NCBI RefSeq assembly: GCF_008274825.1
Contig: NZ_CP030848.1
Coordinates: 1,240,001 to 1,304,000, forward strand
Direction of reading: 5' to 3'
Length of the DNA stretch: 64,000 nt
From: Sphingobacterium hotanense
GTDB taxonomy: Bacteria > Bacteroidota > Bacteroidia > Sphingobacteriales > Sphingobacteriaceae
This document shows positions 54,229-61,625 of the stretch, one piece after another; position 1 is the first letter of the stretch, and each line of letters opens with the position of its first letter. Under the pieces are notes generated by a model that was not told the origin of the DNA, ran no database searches, and saw nothing but the letters and a program-made list of their open reading frames with translations. The translations under genes were made by a program, and so were the position numbers.

Positions 54229-55593
54229 CTATATGTCGGAGATAGCGTTGATAATATCGTATTGCGTAATAATATTTATCCTGCCTAGTTCATCTTCCAC
54301 CAATACCGCTTGCGTATCCTTGTCAATCAAAGTGGAAATCTTATCGATAGACATATTTAAGTCTACAAATGGGAATGGCTTTGACGCGATAGTTTCTACT
54401 TCAGCAGACTTCAGCGAAGGATTATCCAACAGCGCATTCAAGATATCGGCTTCCGTCACTTTGCCGACGACCATACCCTGTTGGGTCAGTGGTATTTGAG
54501 AAATATTTAAAGACTTCATGACGTTGAATGTCTCCAGAACCGACTGTTTAACATCAACAGTAATGATTTCCTGATTGGCGCGTTTCTTCAGAATTGACTT
54601 AGCCGTGAGTTTCTCATCTTTCAGGAAGCCACGCTCACGAAGCCAATCCTCATTATACATCTTGCCCATATAGCGCGAACCATGGTCATGGAAAATCACG
54701 ACTACCAGATCCTCGTCTTTCAGTTCAGCACCCAATTGTAACAGGCCAGCCACCGCTGCACCCGCCGAGTTGCCCGCAAAGATACCTTCTTTACGTGCTA
54801 ATTCTCTCGTCATCAAGGCCGCGTCCTTATCTGTGACTTTCTCGAACAGGTCGATCACATCGAAGTTGACATTTTGAGGAAGGAAATCCTCACCGATGCC
54901 CTCCGTGATATAAGGATAGATCTCATTCTTATCGAAAACACCCGTTTCCTTATATTTCTTAAAGATGGAACCGTAGGTGTCGATTCCCCATACTTTAATG
55001 TTGGGATTTTTCTCGCGAAGGTATTTCGCAGTACCCGAGATTGTACCGCCGGTTCCCACACCTACGACGAGGTGCGTAATCTTTCCTTCGGTCTGCTCCC
55101 AAATCTCCGGTCCGGTTTGTTCGTAGTGCGCCTGCGTATTCGATAGGTTATCATACTGATTTGCCTTCCACGCATTTGGCACTTCTTTTTCTAAACGACT
55201 AGAAACGGAATAGTAGGAGCGTGGATCCTCCGGATCGACGTTCGTCGGACATACGATCACCTCCGCACCAAAAGCGCGCAGGGCATCGATCTTCTCTTTG
55301 GATTGTTTGTCGGTCGTGGTAAATATGCAACGATAGCCTTTTACTACGGCTGCCATGGCCAATCCCATCCCGGTATTACCCGAAGTACCCTCGATTATGG
55401 TACCTCCGGGTTTTAATAGGCCTGCCTGTTCGGCATCCTCAATCATTTTTAAAGCCATTCTGTCTTTGATCGAGTTCCCTGGGTTGGTCGTCTCTATCTT
55501 TGCCAGTATGGTTCCTTTTAGGGGTTTGGTAACTTTGTTTAGTTTAACCAAAGGGGTGTTCCCAATGGTTTCTAAGATGTTGTTGTACCACAT
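54229..55593 (-). CDS. Cystathionine beta-synthase-type PLP enzyme with CBS domains
   Basis: From the ATG at 55593 the protein has 454 residues: a PLP-dependent fold-type II domain (ETIGNTPLVKLNKV, PLP lysine Lys43 in NPGNSIKDRMALK, EGTSGNTGMGLAMAA, VGVGTGGTISGTAKYLR). A C-terminal CBS pair follows (NISQIPLTQQGMVVGKVTEA, TQAVLVEDELGRINIITQYD). It condenses serine or O-acetylserine with homocysteine or sulfide. The frame opens earlier at a TTG (55638), but that start is unlikely because a good promoter lies at 55626-55654. Confidence 0.92.
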   Translation of the reverse strand: MWYNNILETIGNTPLVKLNKVTKPLKGTILAKIETTNPGNSIKDRMALKMIEDAEQAGLLKPGGTIIEGTSGNTGMGLAMAAVVKGYRCIFTTTDKQSKEKIDALRAFGAEVIVCPTNVDPEDPRSYYSVSSRLEKEVPNAWKANQYDNLSNTQAHYEQTGPEIWEQTEGKITHLVVGVGTGGTISGTAKYLREKNPNIKVWGIDTYGSIFKKYKETGVFDKNEIYPYITEGIGEDFLPQNVNFDVIDLFEKVTDKDAALMTRELARKEGIFAGNSAGAAVAGLLQLGAELKDEDLVVVIFHDHGSRYMGKMYNEDWLRERGFLKDEKLTAKSILKKRANQEIITVDVKQSVLETFNVMKSLNISQIPLTQQGMVVGKVTEADILNALLDNPSLKSAEVETIASKPFPFVDLNMSIDKISTLIDKDTQAVLVEDELGRINIITQYDIINAISDI

Positions 55594-55625
55594 AGGTGAA
55601 AGTTTGTGCTGTTTGTTTTCTTCCA

Positions 55626-55654
55626 CAAAGGTAGCCAAATTTTAGAACTTCAAA
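55626..55654 (-). promoter_or_regulatory. Promoter of the cystathionine beta-synthase gene
   Basis: On the minus strand TTTG (55651-55654), a 17-nt spacer and TACCTTTG (55626-55633) match both parts of the Bacteroidota promoter consensus. The -33 box overlaps the last codons of the upstream amn gene. The expected transcription start leaves a leader of about 25 nt to the ATG at 55593. Confidence 0.7.
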
Positions 55655-56463
55655 TGTTTCACCGTTAAGCCGTTATTAATCAGTTGGCTCAATGCATCGA
55701 TTCCAATCTTCAGGTGCTGCTCTACATAAGACTTAGTAACCGACACATCTGAAATCTCTGTCTTTACACCTTCAGGAATCATCGGCTGGTCCGAAACGAG
55801 CAATAGGGCGCCAGTTGGAATCTTGTTTGCAAAACCAACGCTAAAGATGGTAGCGGTTTCCATATCCACAGCCATTGCACGGATCGTTTTTAAGTATTTC
55901 TTGAAGTTCTTATCGTGCTCCCAAACGCGTCTGTTGGTTGTATAGACAGTACCTGTCCAATAGTCCCTAGAATGATCACGAATGGTCGTTGAAATTGCTT
56001 TCTGCAGCGCAAAGGCCGGTAAGGAGGGCACCTCCGAAGGGAAATAATCGTTTGAGGTTCCTTCTCCGCGGATGGCAGCAATCGGTAAGATCAACTCGCC
56101 AACACCAATTTTCTTTTTCAATCCGCCGGTTTTTCCTAAGAATAAAACTGCTTTTGGAGCAATGGCCGATAAGAGGTCCATGATCGTTGCCGCCATTGGG
56201 CTACCCATACCAAAATTGATGATCGTGATGCCTTCTGCTGTACAACTTTGCATCGGCTTGTCTTCACCCATAATAGGGGCGTCGTCGTGCATTTGCGAGA
56301 ACAACTTCACATAATTCGAGAAATTTGTCAACAAGATATATTCGCCAAACTCATCCAGCGGCCGGCCAGTATATCGGGGTAACCAATTGTTAACGATATC
56401 CTCTTTTGTTTTTAATCCTGCTTTTACAGGTGAATCTACTTCCTTTACATTCTTTTTTGTCAT
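55642..56463 (-). CDS. amn: AMP nucleosidase
   Basis: The 273-residue enzyme hydrolyses AMP to adenine and ribose 5-phosphate. It shows the nucleoside-phosphorylase-like motifs ITIINFGMGSPMAATIMDLL and VLFLGKTGGLKKKIGVGEL. The catalytic MAVDMETATIFSVGFANKIP and LLVSDQP follow. It is the short Bacteroidota form, lacking the long N-terminal region of E. coli Amn. It follows clpX on the same strand behind a terminator. Confidence 0.93.
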   Translation of the reverse strand: MTKKNVKEVDSPVKAGLKTKEDIVNNWLPRYTGRPLDEFGEYILLTNFSNYVKLFSQMHDDAPIMGEDKPMQSCTAEGITIINFGMGSPMAATIMDLLSAIAPKAVLFLGKTGGLKKKIGVGELILPIAAIRGEGTSNDYFPSEVPSLPAFALQKAISTTIRDHSRDYWTGTVYTTNRRVWEHDKNFKKYLKTIRAMAVDMETATIFSVGFANKIPTGALLLVSDQPMIPEGVKTEISDVSVTKSYVEQHLKIGIDALSQLINNGLTVKHLKF

Positions 56464-56494
56464 CTATATTCCTTTCTTTAAAATTCACATTTTA

Positions 56495-56522
56495 TAAAAA
56501 ACCCCCGCCGATGGGCGAGGGT
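56495..56522 (-). terminator. Intrinsic terminator of clpX
   Basis: On the minus strand ACCCTCGCC pairs with GGCGGGGGT (one G-U) and is followed by a T run (TTTTTTA). Confidence 0.8.
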
Positions 56523-56529
56523 CAAATCG

Positions 56530-57780
56530 TTATGCAACTTGGAGCTTCTTGAAATCCGTCTTGGCGAACTTATTCTTCGCGTAATCCAACGTAATTTGCA
56601 AGTCCTTCTCGTTGCTATGCTCCTTGCTGGTCGGTATCTCAAACATCGCGTCAAGCATAATCGCCTCACAAATGCTTCGAAGACCACGAGCACCTAATTT
56701 AAATTCCCAAGCTTTATCAACGATAAAATCATATACCGCCTCATCGAACTTCAGGTTAACACCCTCATATTCAAATAGCTTCTTGTATTGTTTAACCAAA
56801 GCATTCTTAGGCTCTGTCAAAATGTTCAACAAGGTCTCTTTATCCAATGGATTTAAGTGTGTCAATACAGGTAGACGACCAATCAACTCAGGGATCAAAC
56901 CGAAGTTTTTCAAATCCTGAGGAGTGATGTACTTGTACAGATTATTTAAATCAATTTCTTGTTCCTCGTCGTTCATTTTGTAACCAACAGTCTGCGTGCG
57001 CAAGCGGTTAGCAATTTTCTTTTGAATACCATCAAATGCACCACCACAAATAAACAGGATGTTATTCGTGTTCACCGTAATCATTTTCTGATCAGGATGC
57101 TTTCTACCGCCCTGCGGTGGAACATTCACATTTGTACCTTCTAAGATTTTCAATAAAGCCTGTTGAACACCTTCTCCCGACACATCTCTGGTAATTGAAG
57201 GATTATCGCTCTTTCTTGCAATCTTATCAATCTCATCAATGTAGATGATACCGCGCTCTGCTGCCGCTACATCGTAATCCGCCGCCTGCAACAAACGCGT
57301 TAAAATACTCTCCACATCCTCACCCACATAGCCTGCTTCAGTTAGTACAGTTGCGTCTACAATACAAAACGGAACATTTAGAATCTTAGCGACCGTTTTT
57401 GCCAATAAGGTTTTTCCGGTACCCGTCTCGCCAACAATAATTAAGTTTGATTTCTCAATCTCTGTCTCATCGTTGTCAACACGTTGATTCAAACGTTTGT
57501 AGTGATTGTAAACCGCTACAGAAATTACTTTCTTAGCGTCATCCTGACCAATAACATATTGATCCAGATGTTCTTTGATTTCTTTAGGACGAATAAGCTT
57601 TAAAGTCGTCTGTAAAGACTTGTTCTTTCTCTGCTTTAATTCCTCCGCCAAAATCTCTCCAGCTTGTTGAACACATCTGTCACAGATGTGGGCACCATCG
57701 CCTGCGATAAGCATTTGGGCTTCATTTTTACTGATGCCACAAAAAGAGCAATGGATGTCTCTACTGTTCGATTTACTCAT
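56530..57780 (-). CDS. clpX: ATP-dependent Clp protease ATP-binding subunit ClpX
   Basis: The 416-residue AAA+ unfoldase has an N-terminal zinc finger (Cys11, Cys14, Cys33, Cys36 in [10 protein letters not shown] and HICDRC). The Walker A GETGTGKT is at 117-124, with pore loop GYVGEDVE and Walker [11 protein letters not shown]. ClpX delivers tagged substrates to ClpP, whose gene lies 5 bp upstream on the same strand, so the two are cotranscribed. Confidence 0.98.
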   Translation of the reverse strand: MSKSNSRDIHCSFCGISKNEAQMLIAGDGAHICDRCVQQAGEILAEELKQRKNKSLQTTLKLIRPKEIKEHLDQYVIGQDDAKKVISVAVYNHYKRLNQRVDNDETEIEKSNLIIVGETGTGKTLLAKTVAKILNVPFCIVDATVLTEAGYVGEDVESILTRLLQAADYDVAAAERGIIYIDEIDKIARKSDNPSITRDVSGEGVQQALLKILEGTNVNVPPQGGRKHPDQKMITVNTNNILFICGGAFDGIQKKIANRLRTQTVGYKMNDEEQEIDLNNLYKYITPQDLKNFGLIPELIGRLPVLTHLNPLDKETLLNILTEPKNALVKQYKKLFEYEGVNLKFDEAVYDFIVDKAWEFKLGARGLRSICEAIMLDAMFEIPTSKEHSNEKDLQITLDYAKNKFAKTDFKKLQVA

Positions 57781-57785
57781 TTTCT

Positions 57786-58484
57786 TTATTTTGTTTCCTT
57801 TTTAGGAAGCAATACTTCGTCGATCATACCAAATTCTTTGGCCTCGGCAGCACGCATCCAATAATCACGATCTGATGATTTCTCTACCCAGTCATAAGTC
57901 TGGCCAGAGTGCTCAGCGATAATCGTGTACAATTCCTCTTTCAATTTCAACATTTCACGAAGGTTGATCTCCATATCCGAAGCAACACCTTGTGCACCGC
58001 CCGAAGGTTGGTGAATCATCACGCGCGAGTGTCTTAATGCTGCACGCTTTCCTTTTGCTCCAGCAACTAATAATACAGCGCCCATCGAAGCGGCCATACC
58101 TGTACAGATAGTCGCAACATCGGGTGAAATATACTGCATCGTATCGTAAATACCTAAACCTGCATAAACACTACCACCTGGAGAGTTGATGTAAATTTGA
58201 ATATCACGCTGAGCATCAGTAGATTGTAAGAACAATAACTGTGCCTGTACGATGTTTGCTACTTGATCATTGATACCATCACCCAAAAAGATGATGCGGT
58301 CCATCATCAAACGCGAGAACACATCCATCTGCGCAACGTTCAATTGACGCTCTTCGATAATGTATGGCGTAAGATTGGATGGAATTTGTTGCTGTAAGCG
58401 AGAAATATAGCCATCAACGTGTTGACTTCCAATTCTATGGTGCTTAATCGCGTATTTTCTGAATTCGTCTTTATTGATATCCAT
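57786..58484 (-). CDS. clpP: ATP-dependent Clp protease proteolytic subunit
   Basis: The 232-residue serine protease has catalytic Ser133 in [11 protein letters not shown] and His158 in [10 protein letters not shown]. The [20 protein letters not shown] loop is also present. A 20-30-residue N-terminal extension relative to E. coli is usual in Bacteroidota. It precedes clpX and lies 53 bp after the orphan HsdR-N domain gene on the same strand. Confidence 0.97.
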   Translation of the reverse strand: MDINKDEFRKYAIKHHRIGSQHVDGYISRLQQQIPSNLTPYIIEERQLNVAQMDVFSRLMMDRIIFLGDGINDQVANIVQAQLLFLQSTDAQRDIQIYINSPGGSVYAGLGIYDTMQYISPDVATICTGMAASMGAVLLVAGAKGKRAALRHSRVMIHQPSGGAQGVASDMEINLREMLKLKEELYTIIAEHSGQTYDWVEKSSDRDYWMRAAEAKEFGMIDEVLLPKKETK

Positions 58485-58537
58485 GTTTTGTTCCTTCTAA
58501 TTTTGACTTACTAATATAATACTTATTTTAAATTCTC

Positions 58538-58999
58538 CTATTGCTCATGGGCGAATGTTGGTAAATCCGACAGAAATGTGAAATTCCCATGATCGAAATC
58601 TATACTACAATAATGGTGCTCAAGTCCATTACTGACTAAAAGCAGCGGAATTTTATAAATAGTATTGTAATTCGCGATTTGTCGAAAGGTGTTTTCGGTA
58701 ATTTTGACAGTCGGCGCCTTAAACTCTGCCAAAAGAATGCGCTCGCCGGAAGTATTGTAAATTACCAAATCGCTGCGTTTCTGTAGCGTGTTGAGCAGTA
58801 GCCCGCCTTCAATTTTCATTAGCGAGAGTGGGTAACCTTTCTCGTTGTGCAGGTGATGAACCCAATGTTGCCTTACCCATTCCTCCGGAGTTAACAATAA
58901 ATGCTTTTTCCGAAGCTCATCAAAAATAAAATATTGATCGGCTTTCTTTATAATTTTCGCTGGAAAGGGGGGTAAATTCAGTGGGACTGGCCTAAACAT
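58538..58999 (-). CDS. Orphan HsdR N-terminal domain protein (PD-(D/E)XK fold)
   Basis: The 153-residue protein matches the HSDR_N_2 domain: LLLTPEEWVRQHWVHHL, then the nuclease-type core LQKRSDLVIYN (Asp), LLAEFKAPT (E-x-K) and FRQIANYNTIYKIPLLL (Gln). All PD-(D/E)XK residues are kept, so it may be active. No methylase or specificity subunit is nearby, so it is not a restriction system here. Many Bacteroidota carry this domain as a stand-alone gene of unknown role. It is divergent from holA and upstream of clpP. Confidence 0.85.
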   Translation of the reverse strand: MFRPVPLNLPPFPAKIIKKADQYFIFDELRKKHLLLTPEEWVRQHWVHHLHNEKGYPLSLMKIEGGLLLNTLQKRSDLVIYNTSGERILLAEFKAPTVKITENTFRQIANYNTIYKIPLLLVSNGLEHHYCSIDFDHGNFTFLSDLPTFAHEQ

Positions 59000-59046
59000 T
59001 TACAAAATTACGAAATATTTAGCATATACCTTCTATGATATAGTTC

Positions 59047-59125
59047 CCTTTCAAAGCCCTTTCAAACCCAATGTATAACCCAATCAAAGCCGCTCGGAAA
59101 GGGGGTTGATAGGGGTGTACATTGG
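59047..59125. repeat. AAAGGG-type hairpin repeat (family A), copy 3
   Basis: 59068-59087 pairs with 59106-59125 at 17 of 20 positions. CCCTTTCAAAGCCCTTTCAAACCC is the reverse complement of the 9020-9046 part of copy 1. It lies in the divergent HsdR-N/holA promoter region. Confidence 0.7.
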
Positions 59126-59150
59126 ATGATATCTGTCGCATTCTCGAAGC

Positions 59151-59179
59151 GGAATGCTAAAAGATTTTTTGTAATTTCG
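59151..59179 (+). promoter_or_regulatory. Promoter region of holA, shared 19-mer and -7 box
   Basis: GGAATGCTAAAAGATTTTT (59151-59169), then 2 nt, then TAATTTCG (one mismatch to TAnnTTTG) 6 nt upstream of the holA ATG. The same 19-mer with the same 2-nt spacing precedes the queE -7 box. Confidence 0.5.
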
Positions 59180-59185
59180 TGGGAC

Positions 59186-60193
59186 ATGAATACCCAATCC
59201 ATTTTAGCTGATATCAAGAAGAAAAAGCTTAGCCCGATTTATTTACTACATGGCGAGGAGCCTTACTTTATCGACCTCATATCGGATGCTATTGAGCATC
59301 AGGTACTCGATGAGGCGCAGAAAGGCTTTGATCAGTCGGTGGTCTATGGTAAGGAAACTGACTTCTCTACACTGATCAGTATGGCAAAGCGCTACCCTAT
59401 GATGAGCGACTTTCAAGTTATCATTGTGAAAGAAGCGCAGAACCTGAAATGGAAGGATGATGATCTGCTGCAGAAGTATTTGGAACATCCTACACCGACA
59501 ACGGTATTGGTTTTCGCGCATAAATATGGTAAGTTCGACAAGCGGAAAAAGTCGTATAAAGCGATGGATAAAGCGGGAGTGGTATTGGAGTCGAATAAGC
59601 TTTACGATGATAAAGTTGCCGGATGGATTACAGAGCAATTAGGCGCTAGTGGACGAAAGATTCATCCGCAGGCTGCAGCAATGATGGCCGACTATCTGGG
59701 TACTGATTTATCGAAGGTGGCTAACGAGCTCGAAAAGTTGATGCTCAATGTGTCGGCAGAGCAGGAGATTGGGCCGGCGGATATTGAGCGCAATATTGGT
59801 ATCAGCAAGGATTTCAATGTGTTTGAACTGAATACGGCACTTTCCAAGCGAAATTCACTGAAGGCATTTCAAATCGTTAATTATTTTGCTGCGAATCCTA
59901 AATCCAACCCTATACCGGTGGTCATTGGTTCACTAGGTACCTACTTTACGAAGATCCTCAAATATCATTATCTACCGGATAAGAATTCAGCAGCGGCAGC
60001 AAAGGCACTTGGCGTGCACCCTTTCTTCGTGAAAGAGTATGAGTATGCCGCGAGAAATTTCAATCGCCGGAAAACTTTCGATATTATTCATTTGATCAAA
60101 GAGTACGACTTAAAATCGAAGGGTATGAATGTCGGTCACTTGACCAGCCATGGCGATTTAATGAGCGAACTAATCTATAAGATACTTAACTAA
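59186..60193 (+). CDS. holA: DNA polymerase III subunit delta
   Basis: The delta subunit opens the beta clamp as part of the clamp loader. The 335-residue protein starts MNTQSILADIKKKKLSPIYL, with the family LLHGEEPYFID motif. It continues with VIIVKEAQNLKWKDDDLLQKYL and a C-terminal collar domain (SKRNSLKAFQIVNYF). The frame opens at 59126, but the ATG at 59186 fits the family N-terminus. The next gene starts 7 bp downstream. Confidence 0.93.
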   Translation: MNTQSILADIKKKKLSPIYLLHGEEPYFIDLISDAIEHQVLDEAQKGFDQSVVYGKETDFSTLISMAKRYPMMSDFQVIIVKEAQNLKWKDDDLLQKYLEHPTPTTVLVFAHKYGKFDKRKKSYKAMDKAGVVLESNKLYDDKVAGWITEQLGASGRKIHPQAAAMMADYLGTDLSKVANELEKLMLNVSAEQEIGPADIERNIGISKDFNVFELNTALSKRNSLKAFQIVNYFAANPKSNPIPVVIGSLGTYFTKILKYHYLPDKNSAAAAKALGVHPFFVKEYEYAARNFNRRKTFDIIHLIKEYDLKSKGMNVGHLTSHGDLMSELIYKILN

Positions 60194-60200
60194 CCTTACT

Positions 60201-60770
60201 ATGCTAAAGCGACTTTTTACGATCGGTGCCTTTTTACTTTTATTTTCTACTCACAGTTTTGCGCAACGAGACTATTATACCTTATTGCAAGGTGGGGGGA
60301 GTATCGGAGTCAACAATCCGGGTTTCGAGGGGACTTTTAATGGATATAGTTTGCATTTTATTTTTGGTCGCAACTTCGACGAACGTGCTTTTGTAGGTAT
60401 TGGGTTAGGAAACGAAGTATTGCGTGGCGATTATACGTTCAAAAATCCAACGGAAACTCAACAAGGTAATTTCAAATACGATCGTAATCTATTTCCGCTT
60501 TTCATCGACGCTAGATTGCCTTTTGCTTATATAGGCGATTTTTCACGTGTTGGTGCCGTTGCAAATGCCGGTTATTCGCTTCGCCTAGGCGGAGTGTATG
60601 ATAAAGGCGCGATGGGAAAGATCGGTCTTTTCTACCTTTATGATGATATCAGACGTACGAACTTTACGATCTCAGCAACCTATGCGTATCAACAACTTAC
60701 TTATGTGAGCTTTCGCGAAAAAATGAACCACCAGAGCATTAATTTGTCGGTGGGTATTTGGTTGAAGTAG
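60201..60770 (+). CDS. Uncharacterised exported beta-barrel-type outer-membrane protein
   Basis: The 189-residue protein has a signal peptide (LKRLFTIGAFLLLFSTHSFA). Alternating hydrophobic/polar strands are rich in Gly and aromatic residues (SLHFIFGRNFDERAFVGIGL, AVANAGYSLRLGGVYDKG), ending VGIWLK with a terminal lysine. It looks like a small porin-like barrel of about eight strands. I cannot name a family. It is cotranscribed with holA. The stop is 3 nt before a heptad array and 48 nt before a terminator. Confidence 0.75.
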   Translation: MLKRLFTIGAFLLLFSTHSFAQRDYYTLLQGGGSIGVNNPGFEGTFNGYSLHFIFGRNFDERAFVGIGLGNEVLRGDYTFKNPTETQQGNFKYDRNLFPLFIDARLPFAYIGDFSRVGAVANAGYSLRLGGVYDKGAMGKIGLFYLYDDIRRTNFTISATYAYQQLTYVSFREKMNHQSINLSVGIWLK

Positions 60771-60773
60771 GGG

Positions 60774-60816
60774 ATTAGATATTAGATGTTAGATTTTAGA
60801 TATTAGATATTAGAGT
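60774..60816. repeat. TTAGnnn heptad array, left arm
   Basis: Plus-strand units TTAGATA, TTAGATG, TTAGATT, TTAGATA, TTAGATA, TTAGAGT in exact register. It is the longest uninterrupted array of the window. Partner at 60946-60984. Confidence 0.8.
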
Positions 60817-60818
60817 AG

Positions 60819-60842
60819 GGCGCCGATTAGGCGCCATTTTTT
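60819..60842 (+). terminator. Intrinsic terminator of holA operon
   Basis: GGCGCC pairs with GGCGCC around GATTA, followed by ATTTTTT. Confidence 0.7.
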
Positions 60843-60847
60843 GTGTT

Positions 60848-60945
60848 TTGTTTTGAACCAAGAAAGGAAGGATTTAAGGATTGGCAGGATCGGGTGTGAT
60901 TATTTTCTGAACCAGGAAAGGAAGGATGTAAGGATTGGCAGGATC
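60848..60945 (+). repeat. Family B repeats, two tandem copies
   Basis: Direct copies at 60848-60891 and 60903-60945, separated by an 11-nt spacer, each ending GGATTGGCAGGATC. Confidence 0.8.
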
Positions 60946-60984
60946 ATGTCTAATGTCTAATATCTAATGTCTAATATCTAGTCT
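60946..60984. repeat. TTAGnnn heptad array, right arm
   Basis: On the minus strand units TTAGACA, TTAGACA, TTAGATA, TTAGACA, TTAGATA run in register up to a TAGATA unit. It is the inverted partner of 60774-60816. Confidence 0.75.
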
Positions 60985-61000
60985 GAAATAATTACACCCA

Positions 61001-61044
61001 ATCCTGCTAATCCTTGTATCCTTCCTTTCCTGGTTCAAAGACAA
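61001..61044 (-). repeat. Family B repeat, reverse copy
   Basis: Reverse copy with the centre TGAACCAGG, located just outside the heptad-bounded block. The following 61045-61276 is AT-rich with no recognisable feature. Confidence 0.75.
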
Positions 61045-61276
61045 AACCCAAACTCCAAAATCAACATTCTTTTCTAGTAGACCCAAATCGTCAAAAAACT
61101 TTCTTTTCCAACTAATAATTTTTGTCTTTCGGCTTAACGGATCATTCTTGTTCATTTATTTAAAAAGAAATTAAATCCCATATAGGGTACAGTCATACGA
61201 TACGGTACTATATATTAAACCTTGTCCCGTTTAGTTAATTTATGAAGTATAATTGCTGTGTAGATAGTTAAACAGG

Positions 61277-61411
61277 TTGAGCATCAGATTGATTGATCGC
61301 TCAAGTAGAACGCATGCTGAAGTAGAGAAAGCAATTGAAAAGCTTCCAAAAAGCATGCAATATAATTATACGAAAATCCTGAAGGATATACATATGGGTA
61401 AAAAACTGTGA
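61277..61411 (+). pseudogene. Possible gene remnant (44 codons) or small gene
   Basis: A frame of 44 codons starting with TTG encodes a normal-looking helical sequence (THAEVEKAIEKLPKSMQYNY, then TKILKDIHMGKKL) and ends with TGA. EKAIEKLPKSMQ resembles the linker helix of sigma-70-type region 4 proteins, but this is only a resemblance. A terminator follows at 61453. No start signal is convincing. It could be the 3' remnant of a lost gene or a real small protein. Confidence 0.3.
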
Positions 61412-61452
61412 TCGTAATATATGTTTTTCCTAATGTTGATTGCAAGTTTTTA

Positions 61453-61480
61453 GGGCTCTCCGTTTGGAGGGCCTTTTTTT
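61453..61480 (+). terminator. Plus-strand intrinsic terminator
   Basis: GGCTCTCC pairs with GGAGGGCC (one G-U) around a GTTT loop, followed by seven T. Since no complete plus-strand gene precedes it, it supports an earlier or cryptic transcript from the 61277 region. Confidence 0.65.
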
Positions 61481-61524
61481 ATGCGATAGTTAAAGGACTC
61501 ATTTACCCTTCCTTTTCTGTTTCC

Positions 61525-61556
61525 AAAAAAAGAAGCTGTCCTTTCGAACAGCTTCT
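61525..61556 (-). terminator. Intrinsic terminator of the RND transporter gene
   Basis: On the minus strand AGAAGCTGT pairs with ACAGCTTCT around an 8-nt loop, followed by a run of six or more T, 70 nt after the stop. Confidence 0.8.
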
Positions 61557-61591
61557 TCATTTTAAGAAATATTTCTTCAGTAGCCGCCATC

Positions 61592-61625
61592 GGTCTAACT
61601 ACTATGTACTAACTAATAACTACTC
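61592..61625. repeat. Heptad array (TTAGTAn-like) at the RND gene 3' end
   Basis: Minus-strand sequence reads TAGTTATTAGTTAGTACATAGTAGTTAGACC, a looser version of the 7-mer arrays with the common TTAGACC end. It starts right after the stop codon of the RND gene. No inverted partner is seen. Confidence 0.5.

Noticed and set aside
58538..58999. A type I restriction-modification system
   Set aside because: Only an isolated N-terminal HsdR-like domain exists; there is no helicase part, methylase or specificity gene.
60964..61155. 63-codon minus-strand frame
   Set aside because: It runs across a heptad array and a family B copy, ends in the array stop, and has no homology that I recognise.
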